Shown piece after piece: positions 16,930-25,422 of a DNA stretch of 64,000 bases. The first letter of the stretch is position 1. The number at the start of each line of letters is the position of its first letter. Location of the stretch: positions 16,368-80,367 of the forward strand of contig JANOWN010000007.1 in the NCBI GenBank assembly GCA_031417915.1, written 5' to 3'. Made by a program: the position numbers and the translations under genes. The notes beneath the pieces are model-generated. The model was not told the DNA's origin and did not search any database. It worked only from the letters and a program-made list of their open reading frames with translations. This DNA is from Methylotenera_A sp031417915 (GTDB lineage: Bacteria; Pseudomonadota; Gammaproteobacteria; Burkholderiales; Methylophilaceae).

Positions 16930-18813
16930 CTATATCATTAATTGTGAACCTAGTTCGACAACGCGATTGGGTGGCAGTTTAAATTGGTTCGTAATGGTTT
17001 CTGCGCTGCGGAACAAGCCGATAAAGATTTTTTTGCGCCAATAGGCCATGCCAGATTTATGGCTGGCGATTAAAATTTCTTTGCCAATAAAATACGAGGT
17101 ATCCATCGCGTCAAGCTCTAGGCCGTATTTGGCGCATAGAGTTAAATCGCGTGGTAAGTCAGGCTCATCTTTAAAGCCGTATTTAACAGTGACGCGATAA
17201 AACTCGTACGGAAGCGCTTCAACACTGACGCGCTCTTCAAGATTGGTGTGCGGAATATCTAAAAATTTCACTGTTAAAATCACCACTTTTTCGTGCAGCA
17301 CTTTGTTGTGTTTTAAATTGTGCAACATGGCATGCGGCACGCCTTCTGGGTTGGGCGTCATGAATAATGCTGTGCCAGGCACCCGTGGTGGCGGATGCGC
17401 ACCAACCGCTTCAATAAATGGTTCTATCGCCATCGCCTCAGTTTTTAAGCGCGCGTAAACCAAATAGCGGCCAGTTTTCCAGGTCAGCATCAGCACAAAA
17501 ATTACAATACCAATCAGCAATGGCACCCAGCCGCCATCGGGGATTTTTAGTACGTTTGCGCTAAAAAATGCTAAATCAATGGTTAAAAACAGTGCGACCA
17601 GCGCGTAAGTTTTGAGCTTGCTCCAGCGCCAAATTTCGATGAATACAACCGATGCGAGTAAAGTAGTGATGACCATATCGCCCGTGACTGCAATGCCGTA
17701 AGCCGCCGCCAAATTGCCCGAGCTGCGGAAGCCAATGACCAGCGCCATGGTGGCGATCATCAAGCCCCAATTGACGCGCGGCATATACACTTGGCCTTGC
17801 GTGTTTTCAGACGTGTGTTGTATGTGCATGCGTGGCAAATAGCCCAATTGCAGCGCTTGGCGCGAGACTGAAAATGCGCCTGTAATTACGGCTTGCGAGG
17901 CAATGACGGTGGCCACAGTGGCCAAGCCAATTAAGGGAAATAACGCCCATTCTGGCGCGAGTAAGTAAAACGGATTTTTAACAGCTTCGGCATTGTGCAA
18001 AATCAGCGCGCCTTGCCCAAAATAATTCAGCAACAATGCGGGCAACACAAAACCAAACCAAGCTAAGCGAATAGGAAAACGCCCAAAATGCCCCATGTCG
18101 GCGTATAAAGCCTCTGCGCCAGTAACGGCTAACACTACCGCACCAAGCGCTACAAAGGCAACCCATGGTTGATGCCTAAAAAAATCGATTGCATAAAATG
18201 GGTTGAGTGCATGCAAAATCGTGGCGTCATGTGCAATATTAATGGCGCCCAGTACGCCCAGCGTGCCAAACCACAGCAGCATGACTGGGCCAAAAAACGC
18301 GCCTACCACTTCGGTGCCCTTGCTTTGCGCCCAAAATAAGCCAAATATCACCGCCAAAGTAATCGGCACAATCAAGCTGTGCATGTGCGGCGCGGCTAGT
18401 TCCAAGCCTTCCACCGCGGAAAGCACTGAAATGGCGGGCGTAATCATGCCATCGGCATAAAACATGCAGGCACCCAAAATGCCTAAAAACATGATGTTGC
18501 GCTGCTTTACACGGCTTTGGTGCGCATTGCGGCTGGCTAGCGCCAGCAAAGCCATAATACCGCCTTCACCGCGGTTATCGGCGCGCATAATAAACGCCAC
18601 ATATTTAACGGAAACGATGAGAATAAGCGCCCAAGTAATCAGCGATAAAATGCCGTACATATTGCTGGCGTTAAGTGCTAGCGGGTGCGAGCCTTCAGCA
18701 AAAACCAGCTTCATAGTGTATAAAGGGCTAGTGCCAATGTCGCCAAATACCACGCCCAGAGCGGCAAGCGCCATGGTGTGCAGTGCGGTTTTTTGAGAGT
18801 TATTGTTGTCCAT
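16930..18813 (-). CDS. kup: Low-affinity potassium transporter Kup
   Basis: A 627-residue K+ symporter of the KUP/HAK family. It begins with the conserved ALAALGVVFGDIGTSPLYT stretch and continues through twelve membrane segments; VSVKYV, RADNRGEGGIMALL and GDIGTSP are family signatures. A cytoplasmic C-terminal domain covers roughly 450-627. Length matches E. coli Kup (622). The adjacent terC and other membrane genes are not clearly related in function. Confidence 0.94.
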   Translation of the reverse strand: MDNNNSQKTALHTMALAALGVVFGDIGTSPLYTMKLVFAEGSHPLALNASNMYGILSLITWALILIVSVKYVAFIMRADNRGEGGIMALLALASRNAHQSRVKQRNIMFLGILGACMFYADGMITPAISVLSAVEGLELAAPHMHSLIVPITLAVIFGLFWAQSKGTEVVGAFFGPVMLLWFGTLGVLGAINIAHDATILHALNPFYAIDFFRHQPWVAFVALGAVVLAVTGAEALYADMGHFGRFPIRLAWFGFVLPALLLNYFGQGALILHNAEAVKNPFYLLAPEWALFPLIGLATVATVIASQAVITGAFSVSRQALQLGYLPRMHIQHTSENTQGQVYMPRVNWGLMIATMALVIGFRSSGNLAAAYGIAVTGDMVITTLLASVVFIEIWRWSKLKTYALVALFLTIDLAFFSANVLKIPDGGWVPLLIGIVIFVLMLTWKTGRYLVYARLKTEAMAIEPFIEAVGAHPPPRVPGTALFMTPNPEGVPHAMLHNLKHNKVLHEKVVILTVKFLDIPHTNLEERVSVEALPYEFYRVTVKYGFKDEPDLPRDLTLCAKYGLELDAMDTSYFIGKEILIASHKSGMAYWRKKIFIGLFRSAETITNQFKLPPNRVVELGSQLMI

Positions 18814-18950
18814 GGGCTAAAGCCTTAAAACGAAGCGCTATTATCAATCAATTGAAAGCGCAAACCAATAGCTATTTAATATTTTTTAGCTAAAACTTAG
18901 CTTTAGTCGTTTGCGCGACTGACATTTGGCAAAGCTTATCTAGCTATTTA

Positions 18951-19958
18951 TTATTTAGTTTTATTGTTTACTATAGCCAAAAGCTTTTGTTTGCGAGTGC
19001 TCATTAAGCTTAATAGGATGCTGGTTCCAAGCAGGGTAACCACCACGGCTAAGGATATTGCAACAGGGATTTTAAACCAATCTACAATGAGCATTTTAAC
19101 GCCTACAAATACCAGCACTATTGCTAAACCGTATTTAAGCAAGTGAAAGCGATTGGCCATATCAGCCAGTAAAAAGTACAGCGCGCGCAGGCCTAAAATG
19201 GCGAATATATTAGAGGTGAACACGATGAATGGATCGCTGGTGATGGCGAAAATAGCGGGGATGCTGTCCATAGCAAATATTACATCTGAGAACTCGATAA
19301 GCACTAACACCAGAAACATGGGCGTAAACCAGCGCACGCCGTTCTTGTATATCCAAAACTTATCACCCTGGTATTCATCGGTGACGCGTATGTGATTTTT
19401 AAGCCATTTTAATATTGGATTATTGGCTAGATTCGGCTCTTGGTCAGCAAAAATCAGCATTTTGATGCCAGTAATTAATAGAAATGCGCCAAAAATATAC
19501 AGCACCCAATGAAACTGCGAGATAAGCCAAGCGCCTAAGCCTATCATGATGGCGCGCAGTACGATTGCACCGAGTACACCATAAATCAATACGCGTTTTT
19601 GAAGTTGCTCTGGCACGGCAAAGTAGGTAAAAATCATCACGAATACAAAAATGTTATCCATCGCCAGCGTTTTTTCTAGCAAATATCCCGTGAGGTATTC
19701 CATGGTTTTGGTATCAGCCACCACGCGGCCTACATTGTGATCTAGCCACATCCATAGGCCTGCACCAAACATTAAGGCCATGGTAAACCAAATTAGCGAC
19801 CAAGTCAGCGCCTCTTTTGCACCCACTTTATGCGCACCTTTTTTGCCTAGTAATAGTAAATCAATCGCCAACATGGTGATAACAAACACGCCAAAACCTG
19901 CCCACATCCACCAAGTTGCGATTGTTTGTAATCCGCCCGCAGTTTGTATTTCGCCCAT
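18951..19958 (-). CDS. TerC/Alx family integral membrane protein
   Basis: A 335-residue protein with about nine membrane segments, in the TerC family that includes Alx of E. coli, a manganese exporter-like protein. Landmarks are FSDVIFAMDSIPAIFAITSDPFIV and EKTLAMDNIFVF, both with membrane aspartates thought to bind metal. No yybP-ykoY riboswitch is possible directly upstream because the AI-2E transporter gene ends only 11 bp before it. The gene is probably third in a membrane-protein operon with UPF0114 and AI-2E genes. Confidence 0.88.
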   Translation of the reverse strand: MGEIQTAGGLQTIATWWMWAGFGVFVITMLAIDLLLLGKKGAHKVGAKEALTWSLIWFTMALMFGAGLWMWLDHNVGRVVADTKTMEYLTGYLLEKTLAMDNIFVFVMIFTYFAVPEQLQKRVLIYGVLGAIVLRAIMIGLGAWLISQFHWVLYIFGAFLLITGIKMLIFADQEPNLANNPILKWLKNHIRVTDEYQGDKFWIYKNGVRWFTPMFLVLVLIEFSDVIFAMDSIPAIFAITSDPFIVFTSNIFAILGLRALYFLLADMANRFHLLKYGLAIVLVFVGVKMLIVDWFKIPVAISLAVVVTLLGTSILLSLMSTRKQKLLAIVNNKTK

Positions 19959-19969
19959 TTTTTATCCAA

Positions 19970-21061
19970 TCAATTATTAATAGTTTCGCTGTTTGATGTT
20001 GTTTCATTATCATGCAAATGCGCTGTCCATTCGCGCCAAACTGCCCAGGCCACGGTCAATACTATCGGGCCAATAAATAAACCAATAAGCCCAAAAGCTA
20101 ATAACCCGCCAAGTACGCCAAACAGCACTAGCAAAAAGGGGATGGCGCTAACGCTGCTAATAAATATGGGTCGCAATACATTATCTAGTTGGCTCACAAC
20201 CGCTGCGCCCCATATCCAAATACCAATAGCCTCGGCCGTGTGACCTTGTATAAGTAACCAAGCGCCAGCCGAACCCCAGGCGATTGGCGTGCAAAACGGA
20301 ATTAGCGCCAACATGGCAGTAATGACGCCAAAAATAACGGGTGACGATAGGCCTGCAACCCAATAACCAAGTCCTGCTGCTGCACCCTGTATTAAAGCAG
20401 TAAGTAATACGCCATATACCACCGCGCGTGTAGTGGTGCCAGCAGCGTGTAAGTAATCATGCGCTTGTGGGCCTATGAATCGTGCCAAAACATGCCTAAG
20501 CTCGCTGATTATTCTGATGCCATCGCGATAAAAGAAAAACAAAATAATCACCACAAATATCAGTTTGACTAAATTTTTGCCAATACCACCTGCAAGGGTG
20601 GCAAGGTCATTCACATGCGCTGCCAACCAAGTTTTAATCAGTGAAGAAATACCTTGCGGATTTGCTATGACATCGGCCTGCTGCCTCAACCAATCACCTA
20701 GCCAAGGTGTATTTTTAAAGCCATCTGGCACGTGTATCGGCGTTGCAAAAAAAGCCTGAAGCGCAGGGTAAAAGTTAGCCAGTTCTTTTTGTCCCAGCCA
20801 AGCCAGCCATATCAAAGGTAAAAACAGTGTAATGGCCGCCAGTAGTGTACTAATGCTGGCTGCTAAGGTATCGCGCCCTTTACACCATTGCCTGATACGC
20901 ATAGCCACTGGCCAAGATGCGTAGCAAAGTATGCCTGACCAAGCCAGCGGCACAAGAAACGGCGTAACTACAATAAAAGCTAAGGCTATCAAGCCAAGCA
21001 AAGCCAGCCAAGGCACTAGCTTGCTTGTTAGGCGGCGGCTTGATGGGGTTTCATTATTCAA
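19970..21061 (-). CDS. AI-2E family transporter (PerM-like)
   Basis: A 363-residue membrane protein with about eight hydrophobic segments, in the AI-2 exporter (TqsA/PerM) family. The N-terminal pair of helices, the central soluble stretch (about 100-155) and the C-terminal GVLGGLLAFGLIGLFIGPIVLTVAWAV segment are typical. Whether it exports a signal, sodium ions or something else is unknown. It starts 2 bp after the UPF0114 stop codon and is followed 11 bp later by terC. Confidence 0.85.
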   Translation of the reverse strand: MNNETPSSRRLTSKLVPWLALLGLIALAFIVVTPFLVPLAWSGILCYASWPVAMRIRQWCKGRDTLAASISTLLAAITLFLPLIWLAWLGQKELANFYPALQAFFATPIHVPDGFKNTPWLGDWLRQQADVIANPQGISSLIKTWLAAHVNDLATLAGGIGKNLVKLIFVVIILFFFYRDGIRIISELRHVLARFIGPQAHDYLHAAGTTTRAVVYGVLLTALIQGAAAGLGYWVAGLSSPVIFGVITAMLALIPFCTPIAWGSAGAWLLIQGHTAEAIGIWIWGAAVVSQLDNVLRPIFISSVSAIPFLLVLFGVLGGLLAFGLIGLFIGPIVLTVAWAVWREWTAHLHDNETTSNSETINN

Positions 21062-21063
21062 AC

Positions 21064-21597
21064 TTATTTCTCTTTAACAATAGGAGTACCAGCCGATATT
21101 CTATCCATTAACGCAAACATCACGCCAGAGAATATCAGTGCTAAATGAATACCTACTACCCAAGCCAATTCAGCACTACCGTTTTCTGAGGTCAAAACTT
21201 GCTTCACATTAATAAAGTATTTAAGTAAATCGACAGCAGAAATAGCTACTATAGACCCAATAAGCTTTAATTTTAAATCAGAAAAGCCTATATGCCCCAT
21301 CCAGTCTGGTCGATCTTCACTGCCACCCGTATCTATTTTAGAAACAAAAGTCTCATAACCCGCAAAAATGATAATGAGCAGCAAATTGGCCACCATAGTA
21401 ATATCAACAAGCGATAAAATGCCGAGCAAAGTCGTACTGGCCTCGCCGCTAAATACTACTGGCAACAATGCTATAAAGGCCTTGATAAACTTAACCAATA
21501 AAAGTGCAATTGCAGCAACTAAGCCTATATAAAACGGTGCCAGTAACCAGCGGCTGTTAAACATAAAATACTCTAAGGCAGTTTCTATTTTTTTCAT
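21064..21597 (-). CDS. UPF0114 (YqhA) family membrane protein
   Basis: A 177-residue protein with three or four membrane segments. The start KKIETALEYFMFNSRWLLAPFY and the KLKLIGSIVAISAVDLLKYFI stretch are the UPF0114 signature. The function is unknown. It is the first gene of a minus-strand cluster with the AI-2E and TerC genes; gaps of 2 and 11 bp argue for one transcript. Confidence 0.85.
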   Translation of the reverse strand: MKKIETALEYFMFNSRWLLAPFYIGLVAAIALLLVKFIKAFIALLPVVFSGEASTTLLGILSLVDITMVANLLLIIIFAGYETFVSKIDTGGSEDRPDWMGHIGFSDLKLKLIGSIVAISAVDLLKYFINVKQVLTSENGSAELAWVVGIHLALIFSGVMFALMDRISAGTPIVKEK

Positions 21598-21648
21598 TTA
21601 TTCTTTTTAATCCTTTAATGCTACTCTTTACTTTTAGCTTCCATAAAT

Positions 21649-21678
21649 GCAACGCCAAGCCTTGCGACTTGGCGTTGC
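21649..21678. other. Perfect 11-bp hairpin between genes
   Basis: GCAACGCCAAG (21649-21659) and CTTGGCGTTGC (21668-21678) pair perfectly around an 8-nt loop. It lies 19 bp past the stop of the Lys/Ala-rich secreted protein and before the UPF0114 gene. No T run follows on the minus strand, so it may stop transcription weakly or protect the RNA end. Confidence 0.6.
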
Positions 21679-21697
21679 GGCTATTACTGCTGTTAAC

Positions 21698-22162
21698 CTA
21701 ATTTACCTTGGTTGCGGCTGGTTTAACATCTATCGCAGAATTAGCTGCCTCTGCATCTTTAATAGACTTTTTGGTCGCCTTTTTTTGCGCTTCAATTAAG
21801 TCATGCTTACCACCTGCACTAGCCGGTTTCAACGTTTTCTTGGTGGTTACCGCTGGCCGCTCTTCTACTGCTGGCTTGGCTACTGCTGCATCTTCTATGC
21901 CTTGTTCAGTCGCCTTCATCTGACCTTTTATCATTTGACCTTTGTGTGACTCCACAGAATGTTTCTTTTGGCTGGTGATTGCAGCTGGACTAGCTTCTGC
22001 ATTGGGTTTAGCTTTCTTGGCCGCACCTATCGCGTCTATGGCCTCTTGCTGCTGCGCCTCAACCATCTCCTTTTTAGGGGTTTCGGCATAGGCTGTGAGC
22101 GTGCTGCCCAATAAAATGGCGGCTAATCCGTAATGTAATGCGATTAATCTTGGTAATTTCAT
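21698..22162 (-). CDS. Secreted Lys/Ala-rich repeat protein of unknown function
   Basis: A 154-residue protein with a signal peptide ending near AYA/ET (residue 26). The mature part is low in complexity and made of about three imperfect units of 35-45 residues. Each unit has a polar helix (EAQQQEAIDAIGAAKKAKP, then KATEQGIEDAAVAKPA, then EAQKKATKKSIKDAEAAN) and a Pro/Ala/Lys linker. No cysteine is present after the signal. A strong ribosome site (AAGGAG) precedes the ATG. I do not recognise a family; it may be a periplasmic disordered or histone-like protein. Confidence 0.65.
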   Translation of the reverse strand: MKLPRLIALHYGLAAILLGSTLTAYAETPKKEMVEAQQQEAIDAIGAAKKAKPNAEASPAAITSQKKHSVESHKGQMIKGQMKATEQGIEDAAVAKPAVEERPAVTTKKTLKPASAGGKHDLIEAQKKATKKSIKDAEAANSAIDVKPAATKVN

Positions 22163-22291
22163 ATCAAACTCCTTATCGTTTCAATATCAATGAGTTATGC
22201 AAATTTCAACATCGTTCTAATGTGGACAATAATTCATCATTTGCTCCTTCACTTAACAAGCTGGCCGTAAACAACCAAACATACAAGTCAT

Positions 22292-22468
22292 TTAGGCCAT
22301 CGCTTTAGTCTTAATCCCGTTTTCACTACTCGCTTTTCTTTCTAAAAGTTGATGTAAACTTTCTGGCTTCGGCAGTATTCCAAGCTTGATTGCGTATAGA
22401 AGACGGCGGCCAGAATAACTACGCAAAATCTCTTCTATAGATGCAATACTTGTGGCTTCACTTTTCAT
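22292..22468 (-). CDS. Possible small protein of 58 residues
   Basis: This short frame runs MKSEATSIASIEEILRSYSG to a TAA and is too short for usual ORF cut-offs. A good Shine-Dalgarno (GGAGAAAG) lies 2-9 bases before the ATG. The sequence predicts two amphipathic helices (about 8-30 and 35-46) and a charged tail. It occupies what is otherwise a 427-bp empty stretch between the secreted repeat protein and nhaR. I know no homologue. Confidence 0.45.
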   Translation of the reverse strand: MKSEATSIASIEEILRSYSGRRLLYAIKLGILPKPESLHQLLERKASSENGIKTKAMA

Positions 22469-22590
22469 CACTTTCTCCTTTGGCTTCTCAACATGTGAAT
22501 CACTCTACGCTCAAAATATACTTCCAACAAACAGATTAATAGTGAATAATGCATCTATTTTTTGGATGTATTATCTTTCAAAGGAAAACG

Positions 22591-23496
22591 ATGGCCAGCT
22601 TAAATTATAAACACTTACGTTATTTTTGGATGGTAGCCAAGACTGGCAGCATTATTCGCGCCAGCGAGCAGTTGTATTTATCGCCGCAATCAATCAGCGG
22701 GCAATTGGGTGAGCTGGAGGCCAATTTAGGTGCGCGACTTTTTCAGAAAAAAGGCCGTGGATTAGAGCTCACAGAGATGGGCAGAAAAATTTTTAGTTAC
22801 GCAGATGAGATATTTGCGCTTGGTAGCGAGTTGCTAGAAGCGACGCAGAATCAGAAGATTAAAAGAAGCACGCCATTTCGTATCGGCATTACCGATTCTG
22901 TGGCTAAATCAGTCGCCTATAAGGTGATAGAACCCGTTTTGCAAATCGATGAAACCATGCACTTGATTTGCAGGGAAGGTAAGCTTGCAAGTTTGCTGTC
23001 GGAAATGTCTGTTAACAAGCTAGATTTGGTGATTGCCGATCGCACTATGCCCGCCAACTTTAGTGTTCGCGCACACAATCATCTATTAGGTGAGAGTAAG
23101 CTGGCGATTTTTGCTGCAAAAAGTTTGATTGAAACCAACAAGAAGGTTACTTTTCCATTAATGTTGGACGACGCGCCTTTTTTGCTGCCTGGCGAAGATT
23201 TTACCTACCAGAAAAAATTAATTGCATGGTTTGAAAGCAAAAAAATCTACCCACGCATTGTGGCTGAGTTTGATGATGGCGCGATGTTAAAATCATTTGG
23301 CCAAGCAGGCGCAGGCTTTTTCGCGGCGCCACTGGCAATTGCAGATTACGTTTGCAGCCAATATCAGGTGCAACAAGTCGGGCATATTGATACAGTCACA
23401 GAGCAGCTCTACGCCATCACCACCGAGCGCCGTTTAACGCATCCCGCCGTGATTGAGATTGTTAAAGCAACAGCCAATATTTTTACCAAGCCATAA
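22591..23496 (+). CDS. nhaR: LysR-family regulator NhaR
   Basis: A 301-residue transcriptional regulator. The N-terminal helix-turn-helix (about 15-50) and the NYKHLRYFWMVAKTGSI opening are typical of NhaR, the sodium-responsive activator of nhaA in E. coli. The effector domain follows with the EPVLQ and DDGAMLKSFGQAGAGFFAAP stretches. The ATG at 22591 is used because AAAGGAAA precedes it; the frame is open 14 codons upstream but homologues begin here. No sodium/proton antiporter is adjacent, so its target lies elsewhere. Confidence 0.88.
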   Translation: MASLNYKHLRYFWMVAKTGSIIRASEQLYLSPQSISGQLGELEANLGARLFQKKGRGLELTEMGRKIFSYADEIFALGSELLEATQNQKIKRSTPFRIGITDSVAKSVAYKVIEPVLQIDETMHLICREGKLASLLSEMSVNKLDLVIADRTMPANFSVRAHNHLLGESKLAIFAAKSLIETNKKVTFPLMLDDAPFLLPGEDFTYQKKLIAWFESKKIYPRIVAEFDDGAMLKSFGQAGAGFFAAPLAIADYVCSQYQVQQVGHIDTVTEQLYAITTERRLTHPAVIEIVKATANIFTKP

Positions 23497-23503
23497 CAAA
23501 AAG

Positions 23504-24733
23504 TTAGTCGTTGTTAATTTGGTCGTTGTTAATATCGTTTACGGTCGCGCGCGCGCCGCCTTGATGCAGCGTGATATTGACTTGCTGGTTTACTTTTAAT
23601 TGTTGGCTGTTACTTATCAACGCACCATTTTTGTCGTACACCAAGCTAAAGCCGCGCGCCAATACGTTTTGCGGGTTAAGTTGTTGCAAGCCATTATTTA
23701 AGCGTAAAACATGTTGTTGATGTGTTTTAAGCATGCCCTGCAAGGCAATATCCATACGCCTTGCAAGCCCATTCATTTGAGTTTTTTTGTTCTCAATTTG
23801 TAGCATGGGCGAAACTAATCGGCGTGCTAAATAATCCAGCGTTTGAGCATGCGCCTGCAAGCCAGTATCTATGCGCCTTTCAAGTCTATTCCAAATAGTT
23901 TTTATTTGGTTTTTTAACACTTCAACATCTTGGCAAGCCAGCTCTGCGGCGGCTGTCGGCGTAGCGGCGCGCACGTCGGCGACAAAATCGCAAATGGTAA
24001 AATCAGTTTCGTGACCAACGCCAGAAATCGTCGGAATCGCAGAATCGTCAATGGCGCGCGCGACGATTTCCTCGTTAAATTGCCATAAATCTTCCATGCT
24101 GCCGCCGCCGCGACAAATAATTAATGTGTCACATTCTGCGCGCTGGTTTGCCGTCTGAATCGCCTTAGCGATGAGTGATGCAGCGCCTTTTCCCTGTACT
24201 GGCGTGGGGTAAATAATCACATTAATATTTGGATTACGGCGGTTTAACGTGGTTAAAACATCGCGTAAAGCCGCTGCATCTTTTGAGGTAACAATGCCGA
24301 TGGTTTTGGGAAATTTTGGAATCTCTTTTTTGTAAGTTGCATCAAATAAGCCTTCGTGTTCGAGCTTGATTTTTAACTTTTCAAACGCCTCAAACAATGC
24401 GCCCAAGCCCGCTTTTTGCACAAACTCCACTGTGAGTTGAAAATCACCGCGCGCTTCGTAAAGCGTCACCGTGCAACGCGCTTCAATGCGGTCGCCTTCG
24501 CGCGGCATAAAATCCACATAGGCGTTTCGCCCTTTAAACATCACGCATTTCACTTGTGCTGTAGAGTCTTTAAGCGAAAAATACCAATGGCCAGAAGCGG
24601 CGCGAGTAAAGTTAGAAACCTCACCCGACACCCAAAATAGTGGGAAAGATTGCTCTAACACCTCGCGTGCTAAACGATTTAGCTCGGAGACAGTCAGAAT
24701 TTGTTGGAAGGGTTGGCTGTTTTGTGTGCTCAT
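23504..24733 (-). CDS. xseA: Exodeoxyribonuclease VII large subunit
   Basis: A 409-residue catalytic subunit of exonuclease VII, which degrades single-stranded DNA. An OB-fold domain at about 10-105 (LTVSELNRLAREVLEQSFP, WVSGEVSNF, HWYFSLKD) is followed by the catalytic domain with DTLIICRGGGSMEDLWQFN and SGVGHETDFTI, then a coiled-coil region and a C-terminal domain (NPQNVLARGFSLV). Residues about 325-338 (NGLARRMDIALQGM) are encoded by a copy of the palindromic repeat. XseB is not in the window. Confidence 0.94.
   Translation of the reverse strand: MSTQNSQPFQQILTVSELNRLAREVLEQSFPLFWVSGEVSNFTRAASGHWYFSLKDSTAQVKCVMFKGRNAYVDFMPREGDRIEARCTVTLYEARGDFQLTVEFVQKAGLGALFEAFEKLKIKLEHEGLFDATYKKEIPKFPKTIGIVTSKDAAALRDVLTTLNRRNPNINVIIYPTPVQGKGAASLIAKAIQTANQRAECDTLIICRGGGSMEDLWQFNEEIVARAIDDSAIPTISGVGHETDFTICDFVADVRAATPTAAAELACQDVEVLKNQIKTIWNRLERRIDTGLQAHAQTLDYLARRLVSPMLQIENKKTQMNGLARRMDIALQGMLKTHQQHVLRLNNGLQQLNPQNVLARGFSLVYDKNGALISNSQQLKVNQQVNITLHQGGARATVNDINNDQINND
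23731..23772 (+). repeat. 40-bp palindromic element, copy 3, inside xseA
   Basis: The plus strand carries core CAAGGCAATATCCATACG. Inner arms TGCAAGGC (23739-23746) and GCCTTGCA (23758-23765) pair perfectly. The element is antisense to xseA, which reads it as ARRMDIALQ. No obvious length change in XseA is visible, so this may be an old insertion or a gene-sequence match. Confidence 0.6.
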
Positions 24734-24762
24734 GCCCTATTATCCATTACAATTACTCATCT

Positions 24763-24837
24763 TGTCATTCCGTGCTTGACACGGAATCCAGCGACTTTGA
24801 GTTAAGGCACTGGATTCCGACTTTCGTCGGTATGACA
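24763..24837. repeat. Long intergenic palindrome, family B copy 1
   Basis: The ends TGTCATTCCG and CGGTATGACA pair (one mismatch), and inner GGAATCCAG pairs with CTGGATTCC. It lies between the divergent genes xseA and dsbB, and therefore probably within the dsbB leader. The family shares the outer TCATTC and inner GAATCCAG with family A, but the mid-stem differs. Confidence 0.8.
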
Positions 24838-24860
24838 GTTAAGAAGAGAGAAAGCAAATT

Positions 24861-25352
24861 ATGCAAAAATTATTCACTGGCAAGACTGGTTATCTAATTG
24901 GCTTTGTCGCGTGCTTTGGCATTGTCGCATTGGCGCTGGTGATACAAACCACTTATAAGCTAGAACCTTGCCCGCTGTGCATCACGCAGCGTATGGTATT
25001 TATGAGCTTGGGCGTATTATTTTTGATTGCCGCGTTTATTAAACCTGCGACTTTACTTAAAAAAATATTCACAGGCTTGCAAGTGATTGCTGCGCTGGGT
25101 GGCGCTGGCGTGGCGATTCGGCATTGGTATTTGCAAGCCAATAAAGAGAGCATGATTGCTGATTGTGGCGTTGGTTTCGATTATATGTTCGAGAATTTTC
25201 CGCTGCAAAAGGCTTTCAAATTACTATTTCGCGGCACAGGCGATTGCGCGGCGATTGATTGGACTTTTCTCGGCTTGACTTTGCCGCAACTCGGCCTGAT
25301 TAGCTTTGTGGCGTTTGGCGCGTATGCGATTTATTTGTTTAAGAAATCGTGA
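24861..25352 (+). CDS. dsbB: Disulfide bond formation protein B
   Basis: A 163-residue inner-membrane quinone reductase that reoxidises DsbA. There are four membrane segments. The first cysteine pair is C37/C40 in EPCPLC, and the second is C102/C129 in the second periplasmic loop (ADCGVGF and GTGDCA). All four redox cysteines are therefore present. The ATG at 24861 is preceded by AAGAGAGAAAG. DsbA is not in the window. Confidence 0.92.
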   Translation: MQKLFTGKTGYLIGFVACFGIVALALVIQTTYKLEPCPLCITQRMVFMSLGVLFLIAAFIKPATLLKKIFTGLQVIAALGGAGVAIRHWYLQANKESMIADCGVGFDYMFENFPLQKAFKLLFRGTGDCAAIDWTFLGLTLPQLGLISFVAFGAYAIYLFKKS

Positions 25353-25358
25353 TTTAAT

Positions 25359-25395
25359 CGGCCTGCAGCCCGCATGAATATTGGTCTGCAGGCCG
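25359..25395 (-). repeat. 40-bp palindromic element, copy 4, intergenic
   Basis: The arms CGGCCTGCAG (25359-25368) and CTGCAGGCCG (25386-25395) pair perfectly over 10 bp. The loop holds the core, here AATATTCAT on the minus strand, one base different from other copies. It lies between dsbB and cysM, 28 bp upstream of the cysM start. Confidence 0.85.
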
Positions 25396-25422
25396 GCTTA
25401 TTTTAAATTTTAAAGTATAAAA

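Noticed and set aside
18901..18925. AGTCG/CGACT hairpin after terC as a terminator
   Set aside because: Only five base pairs and no T run on the minus strand.
23350..23375. TGCAGCCAATATC in nhaR resembles the repeat core
   Set aside because: The similarity is short and ends before the CCATG part; likely chance.
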